From assembly GCF_023716485.1 (NCBI RefSeq), contig NZ_CP092418.1, forward strand, positions 434,001 to 498,000: a stretch of DNA of 64,000 nucleotides, given 5' to 3'. Position 1 is the stretch's first letter, and every line of letters starts with the position of its first letter. Position numbers and translations under genes: made by a program. Positions 55,246 to 64,000 of this stretch are shown in pieces. Below the pieces are notes generated by a model. The model was not told the DNA's origin and searched no databases. It worked only from the letters and a program-made list of their open reading frames with translations. The stretch is from Microbulbifer variabilis. GTDB lineage: Bacteria; Pseudomonadota; Gammaproteobacteria; Pseudomonadales; Cellvibrionaceae.

Positions 55246-57168
55246 CTACTGAGATTTACGTACTCGGAGATACCACTCTGATAACAGGCGAACCTGTTTT
55301 TCTGTATAGCCGCGTTCTACCATGCGGGCAACAAAGTCTGCATGCTTGCGCTTGTCATCCGCAGAAGCTTTGGTATTAAAGGAAATAACTGGCAGGAGGT
55401 CCTCGGTGTTCGAGAACATCTTTTTCTCAATAACGGCGCGCAATTTCTCATAGGATCGCCAATCTGGATTTTTCCCCTGATTGTTGGCGCGAGCACGTAA
55501 AACAAAGTTTACAATTTCATTGCGGAAGTCTTTTGGATTAGAGATACCTGCAGGTTTTTCTGTTTTCTCTAATTCTTCATTTAGTGCGCCACGGTCTAGG
55601 ATTTCCCCAGTCTCTGGATCTCGATATTCCTGATCCTGAATCCAGAAGTCCGCATAAGTGACGTATCTATCAAATAAATTTTGTCCATACTCGGCATACG
55701 ACTCGAGATATGCGGTTTGGATTTCCTTGCCAATAAATTCTACATATCTTGGAGCGAGATATTCCTTGATGAATCCAAGATAGTTCTCTTGTATTTCTGG
55801 AGGGAATTGTTCTTGTTCTATTTGTTGTTCCAGGACATAGAGTAAATGCACAGGATTGGCTGCTACTTCTGTAGCATCAAAATTAAAAACTTTGGAGAGT
55901 ATTTTGAAGGCAAAACGAGTGGACAGCCCATTCATTCCTTCATCGACGCCGGCATTATCTCGATACTCTTGTATAGTTTTGGCTTTGGGGTCTGTATCTT
56001 TCAGATTTTCTCCATCATAAATGCGCATTTTCGAGTAGAGGCTTGAATTTTCCGGGTTTTTAATCCGTGAGAGCACCGAAAATTGAGCCAACATACGTAA
56101 GGTGTCAGGCGCACATGGAGCTTTTGAAAGGGAGCTATTTTCCAGTAACTTCTGATAGATTCTGATTTCTTCCTGAACTCGAACACAGTAGGGGACTTTG
56201 ACAATATAAATTCTGTCAAGGAAGGCCTCGTTGTTGCGATTATTTCGGAAAGACTGCCATTCAGACTCATTAGAATGTGCCAGAATGGTCCCATTAAATG
56301 GTATAGACCCGAGTCCTTCGGTGCTATTGTAGTTGCCCTCTTGGGTTGCGGTAAGTAGGGGGTGAAGCACCTTGATCGGGGCCTTAAACATCTCAACAAA
56401 TTCCATCAGCCCTTGGTTGGCACGACAGAGACTGCCTGAAAAGCTGTAGGCATCTGGATCATTCTGAGGAAAATCCTCTAGTTTTCTGATATCAATTTTG
56501 CCAACCAGGGAGGAGATGTCCTGATTGTTTTCGTCGCCAGGTTCAGTTTTGGAGATGGCAACTTGATCAAGAATCGATGGGCGGATCTTAACTACCCGAA
56601 ACTTACTGATATCACCTTTGAATTCATGAAGGCGCTTAACAGCCCAAGGGGACATGATAGTATTTACATAGCGTCTAGCAATACCGTAGTCTTCTTCAAG
56701 GATACGCCCATCCTCATTGGGGGAGAACAAACTCAAAGGAGATTCAAAAACCGGAGACCCTTTGATTGCGTAGATCGGCACCTGCTCCATAAGTGCTTTA
56801 AGACGTTCTGCCAGTGAGGATTTACCGCCCCCAACAGGCCCTAATAAATAGAGTATTTGTTTTTTCTCTTCCAGCCCTTGAGCGGCATGTCGGAAGAAGG
56901 AGACGATTTGCTCAATTGCCTCTTCCATACCATAGAACTCGCCGAAAGCCTTATAGCGTTTGATGACTTTATTACAGAAAATACGTGACAAGCGAGGATC
57001 TCGAGAGGTATCTATCAGCTCTGCCTCTCCAATGGCCATCAGCATTCTCTCAGCGGGTGACGCATAGGCGCTGCGGTCTGTCTTACAGAGTTCCAGGTAT
57101 TCTTGAATACTGAGCTCTTCATCCTGGATTGACTCGTATCGTTCCAGGTAGTGATTAAAAATTGTCAT
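55246..57168 (-). CDS. prkA: PrkA-type serine protein kinase (YeaG)
   Basis: A 640-residue protein with an AAA+ N-terminal domain: P-loop LLGPVGGGKSSLAERLKA (~108-125) and AHSNESEW near the sensor region. The C-terminal PrkA domain has conserved ETGEILDRGALNEELEKTEK, then FRNEIVNFVLRARANN. PrkA proteins phosphorylate serine and some act as ATP-dependent proteases. In E. coli yeaG is induced under nitrogen and general stress. A GGGAGG ribosome site precedes ATG 57168. It is the first gene of prkA-yeaH-spoVR. Confidence 0.94.
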   Translation of the reverse strand: MTIFNHYLERYESIQDEELSIQEYLELCKTDRSAYASPAERMLMAIGEAELIDTSRDPRLSRIFCNKVIKRYKAFGEFYGMEEAIEQIVSFFRHAAQGLEEKKQILYLLGPVGGGKSSLAERLKALMEQVPIYAIKGSPVFESPLSLFSPNEDGRILEEDYGIARRYVNTIMSPWAVKRLHEFKGDISKFRVVKIRPSILDQVAISKTEPGDENNQDISSLVGKIDIRKLEDFPQNDPDAYSFSGSLCRANQGLMEFVEMFKAPIKVLHPLLTATQEGNYNSTEGLGSIPFNGTILAHSNESEWQSFRNNRNNEAFLDRIYIVKVPYCVRVQEEIRIYQKLLENSSLSKAPCAPDTLRMLAQFSVLSRIKNPENSSLYSKMRIYDGENLKDTDPKAKTIQEYRDNAGVDEGMNGLSTRFAFKILSKVFNFDATEVAANPVHLLYVLEQQIEQEQFPPEIQENYLGFIKEYLAPRYVEFIGKEIQTAYLESYAEYGQNLFDRYVTYADFWIQDQEYRDPETGEILDRGALNEELEKTEKPAGISNPKDFRNEIVNFVLRARANNQGKNPDWRSYEKLRAVIEKKMFSNTEDLLPVISFNTKASADDKRKHADFVARMVERGYTEKQVRLLSEWYLRVRKSQ

Positions 57169-57523
57169 GGAATTTACCTCCCTGTAGCCTGGTGGGCAGA
57201 GTCCAGCGTCCTGCTTATCATTTTGAATCAGAGCACTGACTAGTTGTTTCGAAGACTGTATTTACTGTGGCTCCCGCAAAGTGTTTGATTGGCGGTTATC
57301 CAGTCATTACCTTGTTTGAGTGTTGCCCGGCATAAAGCGCTATTCATTATCGCCGTTGCTAACCTTGTCCTTCCCCGGATTCGATGAAACGGTTCCGGCT
57401 TTTCCAGCATAGCTTTTTGGTTCACTACGGCACTGGATTGTCATTCAGAGAGGTTGAATTTAATGGCAGTTTTGGTCTTTACTTACGACTCAGAAGAAGT
57501 AAGTGGGTTAATAAGGAACTGAA
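57169..57523. other. Divergent promoter region of prkA and galE
   Basis: A 355-bp region with no recognisable gene; a 61-codon minus-strand frame at 57240-57425 has no ribosome site or family look. No -24/-12 element for sigma-54 was found for prkA. For galE, TTGAAT-N18-TTTACT (~57453-57482) is a weak candidate. Confidence 0.45.
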
Positions 57524-58549
57524 ATGGCGATTTTAGTGACTGGCGGTGCTGGTTATATTGGTAGTCACACCTGTGTTGAGATGCTTTTGGCTGGATTACA
57601 GCCAGTAGTGGTGGATAACCTCTCCAATAGCAGTCGTGAGGCCTTAAACAGGGTAAATCTGATCACAGGTGAGGATATACCTTTTTTTGATCTGGATATT
57701 GCTGATAAGCCTAGGCTTCGCCAAGTATTTACTGATCACAAGATAAAGGCAGTAATTCATTTTGCAGGCCTTAAAGCAGTGGGTGAATCTGTAGCTCAAC
57801 CTTTGCGCTATTACCAAAATAATGTGGCTGGTACCTTGGCACTTATGGAGGTGATGGAGGAGTTTGACACTAAACAAATTATTTTCAGTTCCTCAGCCAC
57901 GGTCTATGGAGATCCAGAAACGGTACCTATACATGAAAGCTTTCCCACTGGTGCTACAAACCCATATGGTGCTAGTAAGCTGATGGTAGAGAATATAATG
58001 AGGGATATTTGCTCAGCGCCAGGTAACGGTTGGAAGGTAAGTCTTTTGAGGTACTTTAATCCAATTGGTGCACATAAGAGTGGTTTAATTGGTGAAGATC
58101 CTCGCGGTATACCTAATAATTTACTGCCTTATGTTGCCCAGGTTGCTGTTGGTCGGCGGCCATTCCTACAGGTTTTTGGGGATGACTACGCTACGGTAGA
58201 TGGTACTGGTGTCAGAGATTATATCCACGTGGTGGACTTGGCTCGAGGTCATCTTGCAGCTTTAAATATGTTGTGTAAATCCTCAACCCCCGTAGGTTGC
58301 TATACCCATAATCTTGGTACAGGCAAGGGAAATTCAGTATTAGAGGTAGTAAGGGCTTTTGAGGCGGCTAGCGGGAAGTCTATACCCTATAAAATAGTAC
58401 CCCGTCGAGTGGGAGATATTGCTGAATGTTATGCAGATCCAACTCTGGCGGAGAGTGAGCTTGGCTGGAAGGCTGAGCATAGCCTGGAACGGATGGTAGA
58501 GGATACTTGGCGTTGGCAGTCTCAAAACCCAAATGGTTACGAAGCTTAA
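57524..58549 (+). CDS. galE: UDP-glucose 4-epimerase
   Basis: A 341-residue extended SDR that interconverts UDP-glucose and UDP-galactose, giving precursors for surface polysaccharides and galactose use. NAD-binding [19 protein letters not shown] is at the start, with [14 protein letters not shown], the catalytic Ser and Tyr-xxx-Lys region ([11 protein letters not shown] then NPYGASKLM), [11 protein letters not shown] and [20 protein letters not shown]. It is full length. The bases are less GC-rich than in the core genes. An incomplete hairpin (58579-58600) follows. Confidence 0.95.
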   Translation: MAILVTGGAGYIGSHTCVEMLLAGLQPVVVDNLSNSSREALNRVNLITGEDIPFFDLDIADKPRLRQVFTDHKIKAVIHFAGLKAVGESVAQPLRYYQNNVAGTLALMEVMEEFDTKQIIFSSSATVYGDPETVPIHESFPTGATNPYGASKLMVENIMRDICSAPGNGWKVSLLRYFNPIGAHKSGLIGEDPRGIPNNLLPYVAQVAVGRRPFLQVFGDDYATVDGTGVRDYIHVVDLARGHLAALNMLCKSSTPVGCYTHNLGTGKGNSVLEVVRAFEAASGKSIPYKIVPRRVGDIAECYADPTLAESELGWKAEHSLERMVEDTWRWQSQNPNGYEA

Positions 58550-58700
58550 GTAACTATCTTCTCTGATTGTAATGTTGTGTAGTGGGAGGGATTCCACTAC
58601 TTACTGCCAATTCTCTAAGAACTCTGGAACTATTAACTCCACAAGGAGTCACTACTCTTTGTTATTTAGGATAGCTTATTCTTTATGGAGTGAAGAAGTT

Positions 58701-59278
58701 TTGAATCAATTGGTTGTTGATGCTCTATATGTTCATAGAGGAATAAACAGTGTTATTGAAAATCTGTCCTTCTCTGCCTCTGCCAGAATAATAAAATATT
58801 GGGAAAGAATGGCTCGGGGAAGACAAGTCTTTTGCTCGGGATATCAGGTCTAATTTCTATCTCCTCAGGTACTATTAATTTACTTGGGGAAATAAAAAGG
58901 TCAAGCCGAAGAGAATGGTGTGGAGTGTTTTCTGATGCGGTCACCCTTCCAAGTTATTTATCTGTTGAGGAAGTCCTATCTGTTTGCCATATACAAAAAT
59001 CTGACCGTTTAAATGAATTTAAAGAAGAGTTTTTGTGCGATATTCATTCTTGTGCAAAAGTTTCCGACTTATCGGAAGGGCAGCGAAGAAAAGTAGCTAT
59101 AGTTTGTGCCTTATTTAAAGAAAATGGAGTTCTTTTATTGGATGAGCCCTTCAATGCTTTGGATGATAACTCTAGCAGAGCTTTGGTCGAGCATTTATCA
59201 GATTATTCTGGAATGCTTATTTACGCGAGTCATAATTCCGTTTCTTTTTCAGAAAAAGAAACGGAGGTAATGTTGTGA
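58701..59278 (+). pseudogene. CcmA-like ABC transporter ATPase, frame broken just before Walker A
   Basis: The N-terminal strand (TTG 58701 after GGAGTGAAGAAG) reads LNQLVVDALYVHRGINSVIE, NLSFSASARII in frame 1. The Walker A (LGKNGSGKTSLLLGISGL), signature LSEGQRRKVAIVCALF, Walker B GVLLLDEPFNALDD and H-loop YASHNS are in another frame, open from TTG 58799 to 59278. Adding one A to the A4 run at 58793-58796 joins them as ARIIKILGKNGSGKT, giving ~192 residues, close to small ABC ATPases such as CcmA. A product starting at 58799 alone would lack the first strands. The gene is decayed, mis-sequenced or frameshifted on purpose. Confidence 0.7.
59239..59263 (+). promoter_or_regulatory. Perfect 11-bp hairpin touching the ribosome site of the ABC permease
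   Basis: CGTTTCTTTTT (59239-59249), loop CAG, AAAAAGAAACG (59253-59263), inside the last codons of the ATPase gene. The permease ribosome site GGAGG begins at 59263, so the last stem base pair shares it. The structure could slow or couple translation of the permease. Confidence 0.55.
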
Positions 59279-60208
59279 GCCTGTCTTTGAATAACTTGTT
59301 GTTTGCAGGGGGTTGCCTTTAGGCTGAGAATTTGGGTTGAGGCAAATCAATGGATTTTAATTGGGCTGGCCTCAATAATAACCCCTGTATTGATGATGAT
59401 TCATCTTCCTGTAAGCTTGCTCTTGACAGGAGAGGGTGGAGATATAAGGACTTCTCTCTCTATTCTTCTAGTGGCGCATATTGCTTTTGCGGTTTGTGGA
59501 ATTCTGTTGTCTCCTGAACCTGCGGAGTTAAAGTGGTATCTGAGCTGCTTCCACCCTCTAGACTTGATTAAATCTCTATGTATAGTTCAGCTTAAATACA
59601 ATCCACTTTTTTGGGCGTTATGGTTGCTTCCGCTCTTAGTGTTGGTGTACTTGGGAGAGCCGTTTAGTATCTTAGGGTACCTGACTTGGTTTTTCTTATT
59701 CTGTACCATCCAATTGCTTTCTTTTTTGTCTTTAATGAGGCTCAAATATAGACAAATTTTGTTTTCACAATCAAGGACAGTTTTATTAAAAAAATCGCGT
59801 ATAGTCATCAGATTGCTAATCGCGTTTGCAATTACTATTTGTTGTTATGTGTTTGCGGCTAATGAGGTTTTGATTGCCTTGCGTATTTTATTGGTAGTTG
59901 GCTCTTCAATAATTTTTACCTACGCAATAAATTCCATTTTGGAGGATGAGGCTGAAGTCAATTTTTGGATGATGATGAAATCTTGTGGAAAGGGTGAAAT
60001 TGTTATTCAGGAGTACTTCAAAGGTATCCTAATATCCATGCCTGGGATTATGGTAGTTCTCTTTATAAATGGGCTGGAGTCAGCGGCCCATTTTTTGATT
60101 TACATGCTTGCTATAACGGGGTTCTCTTTACTTTCACTTTATAAGTGGGGGCGAGTTATTTCAGCTCCTTTATTAGCTGTCTCCGGGGTGATATTGTTGA
60201 GCGTATAA
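59275..60208 (+). pseudogene. ABC transporter permease-like membrane protein, frame broken near its start
   Basis: A strong GGAGG site precedes GTG 59275, which overlaps the ATPase stop (GTGA) and reads SLSLNNLLFAG before a TAG at 59320. The long frame (open from TTG 59303 to 60208) continues GVAFRLRIWVEANQWILIGL. Removing one G from the G5 run at 59308-59312 joins both into ~310 residues. The protein has about eight TM helices, with polar loops in the middle (ELKWYLSCFHPLDLIK) and an acidic segment (ILEDEAEVNFWM). It is not a family I can name. With the ATPase it forms an ABC-type pair of unknown cargo. Confidence 0.65.
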
Positions 60209-60299
60209 ACCCTCAAGTCAGGTATACAGCTCTAAGGACAAAACTAAATTTCTAGTAGCCTCCATTGACCCCTGAGATTTTTTATAGTTTTGTGGAGGC

Positions 60300-61112
60300 T
60301 CAGAGGCTGCAGTCTGTACAAAAAAACTCTTCGTCTCCCAGGCGCATAGCTGTTAGATATCCCCCCCATACACAGCCGGTATCCAAAGCATAGATATTTT
60401 CGGTATCGGCTCTTCCTTCAAGGGCGGCCCAGTGGCCAAAAATTATTTTGTCATTTTTAGTCTTTCTATTAGAAAAACTAAACCAGGGCTTGTAATCACC
60501 ATGGGATGCCTGAGGCCCACGTTTGGTAACAAGGTCGAGGGTGCCATCCTCCTTGCAGAGGCGCATACGCGTGAAATAATTGGTAATTGAACGAAGCCGC
60601 TCAATTCCGATTAGGTGATCATCCCAGCAGTGGGGTTCATTACCATACATGCCGTAAAAAAAGGCCTTTGCCATGGCTTCATTCGAGAGAGCATGCTCTA
60701 CCTCACGAGATAGCTTTTGGGCTTTGGTAATATTCCAGATAGGGGGGATACCGGCGTGGACCATAGTGTATCCCTTTTTATGTACCATTAAGGGAAGGGT
60801 CTGTAGCCAGCTTAACAGACGATCTGAATCTTTTGCCCTTAGAATCTTTGCGAGATCTTGCTCTTTCTCTGCAAGATGCTTGGCCCCATGTGCCAAGGCC
60901 AAGAGATGCAGATCGTGATTGCCGAGAACAGCGGTAACTTGATAACGGTGTTCATAGAGAAAGCGTAAAGTCCCCAGACTGTCTTCGCCACGGTGCACTA
61001 AATCTCCGGCGATCCATAGTTTGTCACTGTCAAAACTAAAATGGATTTTCTTTAATAGGCGCTTTAAAGATTCGAAACAACCCTGAATGTCGCCAATAGC
61101 ATAGGTAGCCAA
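60300..61112 (-). CDS. apaH: Symmetrical bis(5'-nucleosyl)-tetraphosphatase
   Basis: A 270-residue PPP-family metallophosphatase that hydrolyses Ap4A to ADP and decaps Np4-RNA. All metal motifs are present: YAIGDIQGCFESLKRLL, IAGDLVHRGEDSLGTLRFL and VLGNHDLHLL, with VHAGIPP and FGHWAALEG further on. It lies 27 bp after rsmA on the same strand; apaG, which stands between them in E. coli, is absent here. Confidence 0.95.
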   Translation of the reverse strand: MATYAIGDIQGCFESLKRLLKKIHFSFDSDKLWIAGDLVHRGEDSLGTLRFLYEHRYQVTAVLGNHDLHLLALAHGAKHLAEKEQDLAKILRAKDSDRLLSWLQTLPLMVHKKGYTMVHAGIPPIWNITKAQKLSREVEHALSNEAMAKAFFYGMYGNEPHCWDDHLIGIERLRSITNYFTRMRLCKEDGTLDLVTKRGPQASHGDYKPWFSFSNRKTKNDKIIFGHWAALEGRADTENIYALDTGCVWGGYLTAMRLGDEEFFCTDCSL

Positions 61113-61139
61113 ACTCTTATCTCCCGAAGCTTAGCTTGC

Positions 61140-61940
61140 TCAGTGTTGTCCAAGTTTTGTGCAGTAATTTGATAGCTGTACAAACTCTTGCACACTCAGA
61201 GTTTCTGGGCGACGGCTGGCATCCACTGGCAGTTGATCTGGATCGAGGTCTGGGAACAGGGGCTTTAGTGCATTGCGCAGTGTTTTACGGCGTTGCTGAA
61301 AAGCGACATTGACGATTCTTTCCAATAGTTTTTCATCTTCAGCAATATAGGGGATCTTACTATGGGGTATTAGACGGACAATAGCAGACTCCACTTTAGG
61401 GGCTGGCCTGAAGGACTGAGGTGGTACTGGAAATAGCCCTTGAACACGGCAGTAATACTGTACCATTACTGTGAGACGGCCATAGGACTTGGTACCAGGG
61501 CTGGCTCCGAGGCGATCGACTACCTCCTTTTGCAGCATAAAGTGCATGTCCTGCACTTTGCTTTTGAAACTGAGCAAATGAAATAAAAGAGGCGTGGAAA
61601 TATTGTAGGGGAGATTGCCAACAATACGCAGAGGGCTCTCACCGGCAAATTCTCCAAAATCGAATTTCAATGCGTCTCGCTCAATAATCTTGAAATCAGG
61701 GTAGTCCCTGAATTTAAATTCCAACAGAGGAATCAGGTCCCGGTCCAGTTCCACGGCTGTGAGTGAGGGACAACGTTGTATTAGCAATTCGGTAATAGCC
61801 CCTTGTCCAGGGCCTATTTCGACCAATTTATCGGTTTCTTTAGGGGCTATTGAACGAACTATACGCTCGATGATATTCCCATCGACCAAAAAGTTCTGGC
61901 CAAAACGCTTGCGTGCCTTATGTTGGAAAAAATTGTCCAT
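61140..61940 (-). CDS. rsmA: 16S rRNA (A1518/A1519) dimethyltransferase
   Basis: A 266-residue KsgA/RsmA that dimethylates two adjacent adenines in helix 45 of 16S rRNA. It has RKRFGQNFLVDGNIIERIV at the start, SAM motif LVEIGPGQGAITELL, IVGNLPYNISTPLLFHLL (motif IV) and the C-terminal RPAPKVESAIVRLIP. It lies between pdxA and apaH, all on the minus strand, as in the surA-pdxA-rsmA-apaGH order of E. coli minus apaG. Confidence 0.96.
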   Translation of the reverse strand: MDNFFQHKARKRFGQNFLVDGNIIERIVRSIAPKETDKLVEIGPGQGAITELLIQRCPSLTAVELDRDLIPLLEFKFRDYPDFKIIERDALKFDFGEFAGESPLRIVGNLPYNISTPLLFHLLSFKSKVQDMHFMLQKEVVDRLGASPGTKSYGRLTVMVQYYCRVQGLFPVPPQSFRPAPKVESAIVRLIPHSKIPYIAEDEKLLERIVNVAFQQRRKTLRNALKPLFPDLDPDQLPVDASRRPETLSVQEFVQLSNYCTKLGQH

Positions 61941-61984
61941 TAATTAATCTGCAATTCAAATAGTGGTATTAGGCAAACAGGATG

Positions 61985-62980
61985 TTATATCACCTGCTGT
62001 TTCCGTAGTTGTGCCAGTTCTATTGCCTGAGTGAGGGCAGCTTCGAGACTGCCACAACTGGCTTTGCCAGTGCCCGCTAAGTCCAGGGCGGTGCCATGAT
62101 CGACCGAGGTGCGAATATAAGGTAAACCCAGGGTGATATTAACCGCCTTGCCGAAGCCATGAAATTTTAACACTGGCAGGCCCTGATCGTGATACATGGC
62201 AAGTACTGCATCGAAATGCTCTAACTGGGGTGGGGTAAACAGTGTGTCTGCCGGTAGTGGCCCGGTCAGATGAAGGCCACGTTGACGCAGCCTTTCCAGT
62301 GCTGGCTGAATCACTTCGATTTCTTCCCGGCCCAAGTGGCCCCCCTCTCCAGCATGAGGGTTCAATCCACAAACCCCAATGTGAGGTGAATGGATACGGA
62401 ACTGATCGCGCAGACCGCCGTGTAGAATCTCGGTGATGAGCTCCAGACGTTTGCCAGTTATTGCTGTGCTCACATCTTTAAGTGGAAGATGTGTAGTGAC
62501 AAGGGCTACTCGAAGCTCCTGCGCAGCCAGCATCATGACTACTTGTGCTACGCCTGCTCGCTCCGCAAAAAACTCGGTATGGCCACTGAAGGGAAATCCA
62601 GCTTCATTGATTACCCCCTTATGTACAGGGCCCGTCACTAACGCATCAAATTGACCATTTTGACATCCATCTGCGGCTATCTCCAATGTCCTCAATACAT
62701 AGAAGGCGTTGGCGGTGTTTAGCTTTCCAGGTAGGGATGGCTGCTTTAAAGGACTTTCTAAAATATAGAGGCTACCTGGTGCTGTTTCCGATAGCGGGGT
62801 ATCTTCAGAGAAAGATATAAGCTGAAGGGGGAGTCCTAGCTTTTTAGCAGCCCGCTCCAGCAGGCTTGGGTCCGCAATGGTAATCAGTTGTGCAGGGCTG
62901 CCATGCTGAGACAATTTTACACATATCTCTGGGCCAATACCGGCGGGTTCTCCGGGGGTCAGCGCGATTCTGGGTATCAT
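61985..62980 (-). CDS. pdxA: 4-hydroxythreonine-4-phosphate dehydrogenase
   Basis: A 331-residue enzyme of the DXP-dependent pyridoxal phosphate pathway. It has [20 protein letters not shown] at the start, [20 protein letters not shown] (substrate and metal His), [14 protein letters not shown], and [17 protein letters not shown] (metal His). It is of normal length. The stop lies 44 bases before rsmA. An intrinsic terminator separates it from surA. Confidence 0.95.
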   Translation of the reverse strand: MIPRIALTPGEPAGIGPEICVKLSQHGSPAQLITIADPSLLERAAKKLGLPLQLISFSEDTPLSETAPGSLYILESPLKQPSLPGKLNTANAFYVLRTLEIAADGCQNGQFDALVTGPVHKGVINEAGFPFSGHTEFFAERAGVAQVVMMLAAQELRVALVTTHLPLKDVSTAITGKRLELITEILHGGLRDQFRIHSPHIGVCGLNPHAGEGGHLGREEIEVIQPALERLRQRGLHLTGPLPADTLFTPPQLEHFDAVLAMYHDQGLPVLKFHGFGKAVNITLGLPYIRTSVDHGTALDLAGTGKASCGSLEAALTQAIELAQLRKQQVI

Positions 62981-63004
62981 AGAGGAGCCACACTTTATAC
63001 GAAT

Positions 63005-63029
63005 AAAAAACCGGGCGCTTTGGCCCGGT
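63005..63029 (-). terminator. Intrinsic terminator between surA and pdxA
   Basis: On the minus strand ACCGGGC (63029-63023), a six-base loop and GCCCGGT (63016-63010) are followed by T6 and A. It comes 24 bases after the surA stop. pdxA (start 62980) thus probably has its own promoter or gets limited read-through. Confidence 0.82.
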
Positions 63030-63052
63030 CTTCGAGGTCTTAAAAAGCGCTT

Positions 63053-64000
63053 TTATTGCGCTTCCTGTTCAGGGCCTTCTTGCTTTTCATCTTTTAATTT
63101 AATTTCTACATAAGCCTGGTCGCGGATTTCCCTGCGCCAATTTTGCAGTTCTTCTTCATAGCGGCGGTTGCGTAAGAGGTTGGCAGCCTGGTTGCGAATA
63201 TATTGATCGGTCATATCTTGTTTGCGTCGCCCCTCGACCATCAGGATATGCCAGCCGAATTGGCTGCGAAATGGCAGGCTGATTTCGCCGATGCCGGTGG
63301 TGTTCATGGCCTGGGTAAATTCAGGCACAAATTGTCCTGGCATAGACCAGCCGAGATCACCGCCGGACAGCATGGAGCCAATATCTTCGGAATTCTCGCG
63401 AGCGAGCTCGGTAAAGTTATCGCTAGCCATCGCCTCTTCTCGCATGGCTACCAGCTTGTTGTAGGCTTCATCATCCGTGAGGATGGCTGAGGGTTTGAGC
63501 AGGATATGGCGAACTTTAGTCTGCTCCACTAATTGCTCGCTGGCACCTTTTTGTGCATGAATCTTGAGCAGGTGGAAGCCGGCATCACTGCGGAATGGTT
63601 CGGTGATATCACCTACCTTGAGGCCGCTTAGCGCATCAGCAAATAGGGTGGGGAGTTCCACTGTTTTGCGCCAACCCAGGTCGCCACCGGCGAGGGCATT
63701 CTGCCCAGCAGAGTTGGCGATCGCCAGGCGACGAAAGTCAGTGCCGCCGCGCACCTGCTGAACCAGCTCCTCGGCTTTCTCGCGAGCCTGGGTAACTTCG
63801 CTGGCTGGAGCACTGGAGCTGATGGGGATCAAGATATGTCCCAGCTCATACTGAGGGGACTTCCAGAACTCGCCCTCTTTAGAGCGAAGGAAATTGTCGA
63901 TGTCTTGGTCGGTGATCTGGATTCGGCGGTTGACGCTGCCTTGTTCTACCCGGCGGATCATCAGTTCCTGACGGATCTGCTGGCGAAAGCTTTTCATGGT
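63053..64000 (-). CDS. surA: Periplasmic chaperone/peptidyl-prolyl isomerase SurA (N-terminus cut by window end)
   Basis: The C-terminal ~315 residues of SurA, a periplasmic chaperone for outer-membrane porins. Part of the N-terminal chaperone region (SFRQQIRQELMIRRVEQGSV) is followed by two parvulin domains: the first with YELGHILIPI, LGWRKTVELPTLFADAL and SDAGFHLLKIH, the second with VRHILLKPS, LGWSMPGQFVPEF and SQFGWHILMVE. A charged C-terminal helix closes it. The frame is open to the last base, so the true start lies beyond the window. Confidence 0.94.
   Translation of the reverse strand, partial: TMKSFRQQIRQELMIRRVEQGSVNRRIQITDQDIDNFLRSKEGEFWKSPQYELGHILIPISSSAPASEVTQAREKAEELVQQVRGGTDFRRLAIANSAGQNALAGGDLGWRKTVELPTLFADALSGLKVGDITEPFRSDAGFHLLKIHAQKGASEQLVEQTKVRHILLKPSAILTDDEAYNKLVAMREEAMASDNFTELARENSEDIGSMLSGGDLGWSMPGQFVPEFTQAMNTTGIGEISLPFRSQFGWHILMVEGRRKQDMTDQYIRNQAANLLRNRRYEEELQNWRREIRDQAYVEIKLKDEKQEGPEQEAQ

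Noticed and set aside
57169..57300. A sigma-54 promoter in front of prkA
   Set aside because: No TGGC-N7-9-TTGC type element with correct GG/GC spacing is present.
57240..57425. A 61-codon minus-strand frame between prkA and galE
   Set aside because: No ribosome site, no signal or domain; it sits in the divergent promoter region.

Overview
The window is a chromosomal segment of a Gammaproteobacterium. It has housekeeping blocks typical of that class: a biotin cluster, creBCD, the rpsU-dnaG-rpoD macromolecular synthesis region facing tsaD, folB-folK, the surA-pdxA-rsmA-apaH block, and the prkA-yeaH-spoVR cluster. The fused bioH-bioC gene, the small DUF3094 protein and the general codon style suggest a marine Cellvibrionales/Microbulbifer-like organism; this placement is an inference from gene content, not a measured phylogeny.

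Layout. 1-3.4 kb: biotin synthesis (end of bioF, fused bioHC, bioD) with an L,D-transpeptidase gene inserted in reverse. 3.4-10 kb: an acyl-CoA dehydrogenase behind a PsrA-like operator, DUF3094, a nitroreductase and creBCD. 10-25.6 kb: EVE-domain protein, a LytS/LytR-type two-component pair, an RND efflux permease/adaptor pair, a DUF6515 protein, a large MscS channel, a rhomboid protease, a cupin, a DCC protein, a frameshifted membrane/TPR gene and peptidase B.

25.7-36 kb is a visibly AT-rich accessory block. It holds two tandem DUF3667 membrane proteins, a complete IS5-family element, a secreted Cys-rich CARDB protein, a GlxA-type regulator translationally coupled to an S41-like protease, an alcohol dehydrogenase, a one-heme secreted protein and long gene-poor gaps. 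It ends at the 3' end of a tRNA with anticodon CAU. 36-51 kb is again core-like: dgkA, rpoD, dnaG, yqeY, rpsU, tsaD, folB, folK, an OYE-type flavin reductase with a divergent HxlR regulator, a DJ-1/PfpI protein, a second two-component pair, a pteridine-reductase-like SDR and cca.

51-64 kb: a well-formed orphan promoter and terminator pair upstream of cca predicts a small RNA of about 145 nt. Next come a HTH/pseudo-receiver protein, spoVR-yeaH-prkA, galE, an ABC transporter pair in which both genes appear frameshifted, and the apaH-rsmA-pdxA-surA block, which lacks apaG.

The strongest leads for something undescribed are the small RNA upstream of cca, the GlxA/S41 couple, the paired DUF3667 proteins with divergent middles, and the ABC pair with a perfect hairpin touching a ribosome binding site. 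Three homopolymer-associated frame breaks (about 23.03, 58.79 and 59.31 kb) may be true gene decay or sequencing error. The sequence alone cannot separate these.
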